Assembly (NCBI GenBank): GCA_016929465.1
Contig: JAFGIT010000107.1
Location: 1-20,222, forward strand
Length of the DNA: 20,222 bases
Direction of reading: 5' to 3'
From: Candidatus Coatesiibacteriota bacterium
GTDB lineage: Bacteria > B130-G9
Numbering within the stretch: position 1 is the stretch's first letter; every line of letters starts with the position of its first letter. Positions 1-7,800 of this stretch are shown here, one piece after another. A program made the translations under genes and the position numbers. The notes beneath the pieces are model-generated. The model made no database searches and was not told the DNA's origin. It saw only the letters and a list, made by a program, of their open reading frames with translations.

Positions 1-326
1 AGATGACCTTCTATCATTATGGCAATCGTCATAGGGTGAAGCAGCGCGACCTGGGTGAATACCCAGCTCCTCCTCAAGAATCTGGCACAAGGAGATTCTG
101 CGAGAGTGGATATGGTGTATGTGATATGTGCGGGAATCTCTGGGAGTGGACGACGCAGCCTGCCATCGAGCAGTATTGCCGTTACAGCGATCCTGCGAAG
201 AGGCTCCTGCTTGGCGGCTGTGGTGGCTTCGACGGGTACGCGCCAAGCTGCAATGATATGACCGGCAATGAAATGACCTATAGCTGCGAGACATTTGGCT
301 TCAGGTGCTGCAGGGATGCTGATTGA
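1..326 (+). CDS. FGE/SUMF1-like (sulfatase-modifying factor fold) protein, C-terminal fragment
   Basis: This is the last ~107 residues of a protein whose beginning lies outside the window; the frame is open to the left edge, so the Met codon at position 3 is probably internal. The sequence GVCDMCGNLWEWT is the hallmark of the formylglycine-generating-enzyme (FGE-sulfatase) fold. It is followed by a LLGGCGGF segment, equivalent to the usual RGGSW, and ends in ETFGFRCCRD, the usual GFR terminus. Known family roles are oxidation of a sulfatase cysteine to formylglycine, or non-catalytic use of the fold, for example in ergothioneine-type enzymes and kinase-associated binding domains. The upstream active-site region is missing, so activity cannot be judged. 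The tail is rich in cysteine (nine Cys in 107 residues), which would suit an extracytoplasmic location, but this is inference. It is separated from the next gene by about 450 nt and is probably not in its operon. Confidence 0.8.
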   Translation, partial: MTFYHYGNRHRVKQRDLGEYPAPPQESGTRRFCESGYGVCDMCGNLWEWTTQPAIEQYCRYSDPAKRLLLGGCGGFDGYAPSCNDMTGNEMTYSCETFGFRCCRDAD

Positions 327-537
327 ACGAGTGCATACCTTTCCGATTCCAGGGGCCAAGTCTGAATTCATCCGGTTACATGCACCATTCATGCGACATT
401 GCTGCATCGGAAATAAAACATGTGGGCCAATTTTTGACCTACCTGCGAATGGATCGCCTATGACCCTAATGCGAGAAAAAGGGCCCTTCCGCCCTCTCAA
501 TCGGGAATGCGCGCAATTGGCAAGAAAAATGTAAGTA

Positions 538-553
538 TGGCACGAATCCTGCT
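538..553 (+). promoter_or_regulatory. Putative sigma-54 (-24/-12) promoter
   Basis: The sequence TGGCACGAATCCTGCT matches the sigma-54 consensus TGGCACG-N4-TTGCW at all seven bases of the -24 block and at all but one base (C for T) of the -12 block. The invariant GG (539-540) and GC (551-552) are exactly 10 nt apart. The predicted start is near 564. The next gene downstream is the propeller gene at 778. The neighbouring block encodes a complete sigma-54 activator (9765-15251), which makes a real promoter more likely. I checked the other intergenic stretches for GG-N10-GC and found no comparable match. Confidence 0.6.
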
Positions 554-593
554 CATACCCATTATGAGTTTGGGCGAAATAGATATGAGCAGG
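548..593 (+). repeat. Inverted repeat overlapping the predicted transcription start
   Basis: CCTGCTCATA (548-557) and TATGAGCAGG (584-593) form a perfect 10-bp inverted repeat with a 26-nt spacer. A third copy of the core, TATGAG (563-568), lies between them, so CTCATA (552-557) can pair with either of two TATGAG copies set 21 bp (about two helical turns) apart. The left arm overlaps the -12 element. The arrangement would suit a dimeric regulator binding over the promoter. It is unlikely to be an RNA switch if transcription starts near 564, because the left arm would not be transcribed. Binding function is inference. Confidence 0.5.
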
Positions 594-777
594 AGGATGT
601 TGAGGGATGTCAATTGACGCTGATGAAACCCAAAGCAGGAATTTACATTGTGTGCGTCAGCCAATTGCAGATGTTGAGCGAGGGGGGAGCGAGGCATGCA
701 ATAGGGAATGAGATGCACTTAGTGTCTGCCTTTTTTAAGTCGAATGACTCAAATCGAATCTGAACAGGAGGTGCAAA

Positions 778-2607
778 ATGGCACATCGAATCTTAGCCGC
801 AATGGCGCTGATTATCCTCGGTTTACTGTCAGTCGGAACATGCCACGCGCAGTTGGCCGACACTGCTTGGCCGTGCGCACAGCAGAATCTCCAGCGGACG
901 GGCATTTCTCCCTATACACGAGGCGATACCCCGGTCCTCAACTGGACGTATCAGGCGTCTGACAAGGTGCTGGGCACGCCAATCGTCGGGCGGGACAACA
1001 ACATATACTTCGCCACCCCGATGTTCTTATACGCTCTCAATCCCGACGGGAGCTTCAAATGGAAGGGCCAGCTACTTACAGATGCAGACGCAGGGCCTGT
1101 TCAGGACCAGAATGGAAATCTCTATCTCGCGGGCTCCAACGGGGTCGTCTATTCCATCGACGAGAGCTCTTCAGTCGATTGGGAAGAGAACATCGACGCG
1201 AACTCGACATTCGCGCCAACCATCGGCCCCGATGGGACAATTTACTTCGGCACGGACCGCTACCTACTCGCAATGTATCCCGATGGCGTGCTGAAATGGA
1301 ACTTCAGCGGAAGCTCAGGACAATACAAGAACTTCGCTGCCTCGCCGGCTATCGCAGAAGACGGCACCATTTACTGCACTTGTGAGCATGGGGACTGGCA
1401 GATGGCTCTCGTGGCGCTTTCACCCGACAAAGTGGAGCTTCACAGCCCATTTCTGACAACTAAGGTGAAGCAGATAACGCCGACGATAGCTGATGATGGG
1501 ACCGTCTATCATGTAGTCGGCTCTTTCTTCTATACGCTAAATAGCGACCTCACCGAGAGGTGGAAAGCAAGCGTAAATGGCTCGATCAACTCATCCATTG
1601 CGCTCACCAAAAGGGGAAGTGTGATCGCCACATGCTCGGACGGCAAGGTTTCCTCTTTCGATGAAGCTGGTCCCATTAATAGATGGACTCACCAGCTGGG
1701 GGGCAATGTCATCACATCGCCCGTCTCAGACACGAATGGCTACATCTATTGTGCAGGCCCCGACGGCAGCATCGACGCTCTAACCCCCGACGGCATAGAA
1801 ATCTGGCATTACAATACAGGTGGAATCATCGACTCACAGATGGCGATGGGCCCAAATGGTGAGATAATCGTCGGTCTAACGGATGGTAGAGTCCTCTCAA
1901 TAGGCTCGAGGGCAAGTGGAAATCAGCCCCCAACTCTCTCGAGTGGCAGCGTGTGGCCCGCAGTCGGATCAACCGAGTCCGAGTACCACTTTACTATTGA
2001 TTACTATGATCCTGACGGAGAAGCTCCCCTCGCCGTGAACTGCCAAATCGACTTCCTGCAATTCGTAATGGACTTTGAGAGCGGCACCGCTGACCACGGC
2101 ACCTACGGTGTACGGGTCAAACGTTTCGATGAAGGGACCCACGAATTTCACTTCTCTGCCACTGACTCCGGAGGTGCCTGGGTTCGCTATCCAGCCGGCG
2201 ACGAACGCTTCCAGGGACCGGAAGTCCAGGGTGGTTCAGTCATCGAGCCCGAGGTGTTCCTTGTTCTCGAGAAAGATACATACAGGGCCGGCGACACACT
2301 CAACCTATATGCCTACGCAAGAAACCAGGCGGATACCCCAACCTTCGTCGATGCATACTTCGCTTTCCAGTGGTGGGATGGAAGCACCTTGTTCTTCTTG
2401 CCTACCTTCTCATTGGAGCCTACGCCGATGGCATCTGGCATGCTACTCGGTGCAGACCAGGTGACTGACATGGTTCTCATTCTCTCAATGCCGGTCCCGG
2501 ATGGTCTGATGGACGCCAATTACGCTTTTCTGGGAGCCCTAACACCCTATGACAATCCGGGCTATATCTACTCGCTGACAAGAAAATACTGGCGCGTTGT
2601 CAAATAA
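778..2607 (+). CDS. Secreted PQQ-like (BamB-type) eight-bladed beta-propeller protein, paralogue 1
   Basis: This 609-residue protein starts with a Sec signal peptide (residues 1-24, probable cleavage after CHA). The mature N-terminus reads W-P-C-A-Q-Q-N-L-Q-R-T-G, the usual lead-in of PQQ-like propellers. Residues ~50-378 carry eight recognisable blade motifs of the type DG-x-IYFGT...LYALNPDG-x-x-KW, as in eight-bladed BamB-like folds. An Ig-like domain with DYYDPDGE spans ~383-485, and a C-terminal module (LVLEKDTYRAGDTLNLYAYARN...FQWWDG) spans ~492-609. No membrane anchor, lipobox or catalytic motif is evident, so a periplasmic or secreted binding or scaffold role is likely but unproven. 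The ATG at 778 is supported by AGGAGG at 766-771. It is the first gene after the sigma-54-like promoter and is followed by a strong hairpin. It is a tandem paralogue of the next gene. Confidence 0.85.
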   Translation: MAHRILAAMALIILGLLSVGTCHAQLADTAWPCAQQNLQRTGISPYTRGDTPVLNWTYQASDKVLGTPIVGRDNNIYFATPMFLYALNPDGSFKWKGQLLTDADAGPVQDQNGNLYLAGSNGVVYSIDESSSVDWEENIDANSTFAPTIGPDGTIYFGTDRYLLAMYPDGVLKWNFSGSSGQYKNFAASPAIAEDGTIYCTCEHGDWQMALVALSPDKVELHSPFLTTKVKQITPTIADDGTVYHVVGSFFYTLNSDLTERWKASVNGSINSSIALTKRGSVIATCSDGKVSSFDEAGPINRWTHQLGGNVITSPVSDTNGYIYCAGPDGSIDALTPDGIEIWHYNTGGIIDSQMAMGPNGEIIVGLTDGRVLSIGSRASGNQPPTLSSGSVWPAVGSTESEYHFTIDYYDPDGEAPLAVNCQIDFLQFVMDFESGTADHGTYGVRVKRFDEGTHEFHFSATDSGGAWVRYPAGDERFQGPEVQGGSVIEPEVFLVLEKDTYRAGDTLNLYAYARNQADTPTFVDAYFAFQWWDGSTLFFLPTFSLEPTPMASGMLLGADQVTDMVLILSMPVPDGLMDANYAFLGALTPYDNPGYIYSLTRKYWRVVK

Positions 2608-2620
2608 GAGAGGTCAGTTT

Positions 2621-2647
2621 GGGGAGGTGGGCGAAGACCACCTCCCC
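2621..2647 (+). terminator. Strong hairpin after the first propeller gene
   Basis: GGGGAGGTGG (2621-2630) pairs perfectly with CCACCTCCCC (2638-2647) around a 7-nt loop, 13 nt after the stop codon. The tail is TCTCAAAAG rather than a T-run, so it is a weak intrinsic terminator at best. It may instead protect the mRNA 3' end or attenuate transcription into the second paralogue, giving unequal expression of the two copies. Confidence 0.55.
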
Positions 2648-2866
2648 TCTCAAAAGCAATCGAGTGAATGATCGACCAAAAAAGCACAAGAAGACTTGTG
2701 TGACAGGCGCAGGGGAGTCAATTTGAATATCGAGGGGCAGTACTCGGAGAGAAATATCCATGCCATGAACATTGAAATTGGCCAGGCAGGACGAAATGTA
2801 GAAAGCATTGCCCGGCGAGCAGCGGACGGCGCACCGGAGCCAAAATAGATCGAAAGAAAGGCGATT

Positions 2867-4696
2867 ATGATGAGGCACATGTTCTCGATTCTCGTTACAA
2901 TTCTGGTTGCCCTCGCTCTCAATTGCGAGTGCGCAGCACAGCTTGCAGATGGCGCATGGCCATGCGCGCAGCAAAACCTCCAGAGGACCGGGAGAAGCCC
3001 CAGCACAAGATTTGATACTCCAAGAGTTCAGTGGACATTCCACGCGGCGGATCAAGTTCTGGGCTCTCCAATTATTGGAATAGACAACATTATATACTTC
3101 ACCACATCAATGTTCCTATACGCAGTCAATCCCGACGGAAATATAAAATGGTCATATCAACTGCTGACTGATGCAGAAGCCGGACCGGTCCAAGGTCATG
3201 ACGGCAAGCTGTACCTCTCGGCTCGCAACGGCGAGATATACTTCTTCAACCAGGACGGAAGTCCAGAATGGCATCAGAATGTCGATGCAAATTCGACGTT
3301 TGCTCCAACAATTGGGCCGGACGGAATGATCTACTTCGGCACCGAAGAGTACCTGATGGCGATGGATGAAAACCATAAACTTCAATGGCACTTCAAAGGT
3401 GACTTGGCTCAATACAGCAACTTCGCGGCGTCACCGGCGATAGCTCCTGACGGAACCATCTATGTCACATGTACGAGACTGGAATGGCAGACAGCGCTGG
3501 TGGCGATCTCTCCCGACGGTGAGGAGGTCCACTCACCTTTCTACACAGCTAATGTACCTCAGATTACTCCCGCGATTGGGGATGATGGTGCGATCTATCT
3601 GCCTGTAGGCTCATACTTATACGCGCTGAATCCGGACCTCACCCAGAAATGGCGGTTCGTGACGAGCGGGCTTATTTCGTCCACGCCATCGATAACAGCG
3701 AACGGAGACATATTCATCTCGACGGGAGACTCACGTCTATACTGCATCTCAGAAGATGGGCCCTATGGCAAGGAGTGGTTCATACCTATGAGCGGAGGTG
3801 TCACCGCCTCCGTTGTCTCCGACGCGATGGGATTTGCATACGTTGCAGATCCGGATGGAACCTTGATTGCATTGACTCCCGATGCGGGCTTGCAGTGGTC
3901 CTTCACGCTCGGCGCTACACCGTGCGGTCAGATGGCAGTTGGCCCCGGTGGCGAGATCTTGATTGGCCTGGAGAATGGTTCTCTCGTCTGCCTCGGCTCT
4001 GTTGACAGCGGCAACACCAGGCCGTCATTGGTTGGTGGCAGCGTGTGGCCGGCAGAGGGCAATGTCGGGGATACATTCACTTTCTCAGTGGACTACTATG
4101 ACGCTGACGGGGACGCTCCGCAGACAATTTATACTTGGATTGATGATTCCGCCTTTGAGATGGAACTGACGGAGGGGACACCCGACAACGGCACCTACGA
4201 GTACGCCACTACCCTCGGTCTAGGCGAATACAAGCATTACTTCTCCGCAATGGACGCCCGTGGAGCCTGGGTGAGATATCCCGAGGGATCCAGCTCATTT
4301 CAGGGCCCGATGGTCACCGATGAGGTCGAGATCGGACCGAACCTGACGCTCGTGCTCGAAAAAGACACCTTCAGGATCGGAGACATTCACAATCTATACG
4401 CTTACGCGGAGAATCCGGGACCATCACCGAAATTCGTGGATATCTATATCGCCCTGGAGTGGTGGGATGGCAAGACCCTATTCTTTCTGCCCAGCCTGAG
4501 CACCACGCCACAGCCAATTGTGAGTAGATTTCTGCTCGAGAGTGGCGCGAAGACACCGATGTACAAGGTTCTTTCCCAGGAAATGCCTGGCATGTTGGAG
4601 GCGAATTACGCGTGGCTAGGGGTGGTTACAGCCTTTGACAATCCGAATGACATCCTCTGGTTGACGCGAAAGCACTGGCGGTTCACCGAGCGGTAG
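2867..4696 (+). CDS. Secreted PQQ-like eight-bladed beta-propeller protein, paralogue 2
   Basis: This 609-residue protein has the same architecture as its upstream neighbour: a signal peptide (1-24, cleavage after CAA), W-P-C-A-Q-Q-N-L-Q-R-T-G, eight propeller blade motifs (~50-378), an Ig-like domain containing DYYDADGD, and a C-terminal module beginning LVLEKDTFRIGD. The mature start Q25 falls at the same residue in both copies and total lengths are identical, so the pair diverged with little or no net insertion or deletion. Codons differ at many synonymous sites, so the duplication is old. The start at 2867 (two adjacent ATGs) is preceded by AAGAAAGG at 2854-2861. The 259-nt gap upstream contains the hairpin at 2621-2647; I saw no convincing promoter in it. 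The function is unknown beyond a secreted propeller scaffold. Confidence 0.85.
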   Translation: MMRHMFSILVTILVALALNCECAAQLADGAWPCAQQNLQRTGRSPSTRFDTPRVQWTFHAADQVLGSPIIGIDNIIYFTTSMFLYAVNPDGNIKWSYQLLTDAEAGPVQGHDGKLYLSARNGEIYFFNQDGSPEWHQNVDANSTFAPTIGPDGMIYFGTEEYLMAMDENHKLQWHFKGDLAQYSNFAASPAIAPDGTIYVTCTRLEWQTALVAISPDGEEVHSPFYTANVPQITPAIGDDGAIYLPVGSYLYALNPDLTQKWRFVTSGLISSTPSITANGDIFISTGDSRLYCISEDGPYGKEWFIPMSGGVTASVVSDAMGFAYVADPDGTLIALTPDAGLQWSFTLGATPCGQMAVGPGGEILIGLENGSLVCLGSVDSGNTRPSLVGGSVWPAEGNVGDTFTFSVDYYDADGDAPQTIYTWIDDSAFEMELTEGTPDNGTYEYATTLGLGEYKHYFSAMDARGAWVRYPEGSSSFQGPMVTDEVEIGPNLTLVLEKDTFRIGDIHNLYAYAENPGPSPKFVDIYIALEWWDGKTLFFLPSLSTTPQPIVSRFLLESGAKTPMYKVLSQEMPGMLEANYAWLGVVTAFDNPNDILWLTRKHWRFTER

Positions 4697-4803
4697 AGGC
4701 CCCATGACAGGATCCACTCTGGCCCAATCTGTGGCCCGAGCCGCCGGATTGGATTTCGAAATAGCGGATAAAGGGAGAGATTCAGTTAGATGAGGAGACG
4801 AAT

Positions 4804-7800
4804 ATGAACGCGACCATGAACATAAAAATAGCATTATTTGCGTTATTGATGCTAATAACAACTCAACTCGCCTACGCGGTGCCCTGCTCGGAAGACGACT
4901 ACGGATACTGGTGCTCCGCAGGACCTGCAGAAAAAGAACTCCACTTCGGATACTCCAGAAACACCGAAGAAGCCTTCTCAATTACAATGCACCAGGTCGA
5001 TGCGTCACAGTTCCCAATCATCGGTGCCTCGGTTTCCATCCTCGATGAAGAAGGATATATGATACCCGACATTCCGCCCGGCCTCTTCAGGCTGACAGAG
5101 AACAACCAGGTACTACCCTTCGAACTCGAAATGGCCGCTGGTTCCGAAGGCGGCGTGAAGATAGCTCTCGTGATAGACGTAAGCGGAAGCATGGGCGGGG
5201 AGAAGCTCTTCAATGCAAAGAATGCGGCCATGCTATTCATCAACAGCACTAAGACACTAGATAGAATGGCTATCGTCTCATACGAATCCTGGACCACTGT
5301 CATTCATGAGTTCACTTCGGTCAAGCAGGACCTGAGGGACGCGATCGGCGACCTATACGCGGGCGGCGGTACCGCCATGTATGATGGAATGCACCTTGCC
5401 CTCGACTTGACCAAGGAGGAGCGAGGTGTGAAGGCCATAATCGCCTTCACCGATGGAATGGAGAACAGCAGCAGCCATTCCAAGCAGGATGTAATCGACT
5501 ACGCAAATGAGACGGGGATTCCCATATTTACCATCGGATTCGGCAACGACGCGGACGAGGAGGAGCTGACCGACATCGCAGAACAGACCGGCGGGATATA
5601 CGGATTCGCGCCCGATGGCGATAGACTCTCACAGCTGTATTTGTATCTTGCGAAGCTGGTCGAAAACGAATACATGCTAATTTATCGCACGCCGAATGAG
5701 GAGTACGACAGACTTCCACGAGTAGTCGAAGTGTGCCTCAATTACTGGGGCGAAGAGAAGTGCACCTACGGCAGCTACAGGGCCACCGAGCCGCCAAGGA
5801 TCATACTATCAGAAGAGACCAAGGCCCTTTCTGCCCCGGGTTATTCCCACACTCCTGGCACGGCAATCGAACTGAAGGCCATCATCAGCGATGACGAGGC
5901 AGTGAAGCAGGCCCGTGTGCTCTGGAGGCAGTGCGGTTTCGAAGAGCATCCGTATCTCGAAAATGAGATGGGACTGGACCAGCAGGGCTACTATGTATGT
6001 TCGTTCCCACCGGAACGCGTGGAGTACCCGGGGATTGAGTACTTCATTCTGGCATCAGACGAGTCCACGACGGTCTCCGAACCCAGCTTCAAGCCCGAGG
6101 GCTACCCACACAAAGTAGCCGTTCGGCCAAATATCGGCCCGATAATCACTCATGTGCCCAAGCAGATGGCAGCGGTAGGCCATGACCTCTTGCTGAACAT
6201 GAGCGTCCACGATGAAACCAACTACGTCCACTCCGTGGTCGTGCTGGCCAGGCCGGTGGGAAAACTCCTGTACGAAGAATTCGAGGCCTGTCGATTTGTG
6301 GGGGACGGCAGTCATATCGCCCGCATTCCGAGAGCACTGATGGGCGAAGACGGCATGGAGTACTGCATATATGCCAACGACGATAACAGAGTGTCCTCCT
6401 GGCACGGCTCACCCGACCAGCCGCACTTCATAAGGCCCCACCTCATGTCCCAGTATCCGCTTTATGTCTATGCCAAGGACAAGGCCGGCACGGAGATGCC
6501 TTTGGCCGGCGCGAGCGTTTATTTGAATGGAGAGTTCGCAGGTTCGACCGATGCCCTGGGGATGCTCGTTCTGGAATCACTCGACCTGGACGACGAGTTG
6601 TTTGCCATCAAGAGCGATGCCGCGAGCATCATCTCGACAAGGGGCGACCATCAGGATGTTGACGGCACGAGCTTCGTCATGGACCTTCATAACGGATCAT
6701 TCACCCGAAGCCAGGGATTCAAGGCCTTCGTCACGAGGGACCTCGTCCCGAGCACTCCTGACAACAGACAGTCGATCTTGATGTCGAACGTCACGATCGG
6801 TGTGAATTTGGTCGTGTCCATAGAGTTTGACGCCAGTGCAGCTTATATCGCGGACGTCGTCTCCGGGCTGAGCGCTGTCTCCGACCTCCTATTCGACGCT
6901 ACCAATGGGCAATTCAGAATAAATGATGTGGCGATATACGATGGCAAAGAGTGTTGGCAGAATGCTGACATCCGCATCTCGGCATCGAATTCGACCAAGC
7001 CATTCGCTGCCATCGGTGGGATCGATCGCACCCCCGATTGGTTGAGCAGCGAATGCTGCACTATTCCATGGGGATTCACGCGAGCCGACGGCCCACTCGC
7101 GGACAACAGCCTCGAGCGGCTCAATGTGACGGCTCCGGCGAATCCCGCCTATTTCACGGACCGGCACCTGACAACCGAATTGACTCACCTTCTCGCCCAC
7201 TACCTCTTTTCCCTGTTGGATGAGAATGTGGACGGCAATGGAGATGCGATCAGCGATAGAACAGCAGACACGCCGAAGAGACCACGCAACTTCGGATTGA
7301 TGGATACTCCATACCTGGCGGCCGAGCTATCTTCGTGGAATGAGTACCCGGGCGAGTTTTCTGCGAACGCAATAGTCGATGATGACGCGCCCTATGCGAC
7401 ATTGCAGATGTTCGAGACCGGCCTACCGTGCTGGTCAAGGATCGAGCAGACCTTCGAGAGCATCTCCTGGAGCGACTCGGACTACGATATAGACATCGCT
7501 GTCCCCGGAGCAGTCTTCTATGCTCAAAACGGCGAGGATACGGAGGTCCCAGGGCCCTTCGGAGCAGGCGGTTTGGGCGAGATAACTATATCCAACAAAG
7601 AAGTGGGAGCCTTCGATGTGACCCTCCTGCTTTCCTTCGAGCAGCAGCTGATTCCAGACGCTTCAGTCTTCGTGGAGGGGGATAGACTGTCATTCAAAGG
7701 TCGGACGGATGAGGACGGTAGAATCATCCTGATGGGAGTCGAACCCGGCCAACAGATGAAGTGCTATGCGGCCAATAAGGAATGGCTCTCGCCTTCCTAT

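Larger units (their letters stand above)
327..777 (+). other. Non-coding leader upstream of the secreted-protein block
   Basis: This 451-nt stretch has no convincing coding frame on either strand. It holds the sigma-54-like promoter at 538-553, the inverted repeat at 548-593, and a Shine-Dalgarno AGGAGG at 766-771 six nt before the ATG at 778. Initiation at about 564 would give a leader of roughly 214 nt, which leaves room for RNA-level control. A T6 tract lies at 731-736, but I see no strong hairpin directly before it. A weak ATGCA/TGCAT pair (380-384 and 403-407) lies about 160-180 nt upstream of the predicted start, a distance where enhancer-binding sites occur; it is too short to call. 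Confidence 0.6.

Noticed and set aside
471-497. Short hairpin AGGGC/GCCCT with an A5 tract, a possible minus-strand terminator
   Set aside because: The stem is only 5 bp, the T-run would serve the minus strand where no gene exists, and it is 150 nt from the FGE-like stop codon.
497-718. Minus-strand open frame of 73 codons in the leader before the first propeller gene
   Set aside because: No family resemblance and no neighbouring gene in that orientation; it lies across the promoter and inverted repeat and is best explained as chance.
4753-4762. Palindrome ATTTCGAAAT upstream of the VWA gene
   Set aside because: Only 10 bp and AT-rich, with no promoter elements placed around it; too weak to call an operator.
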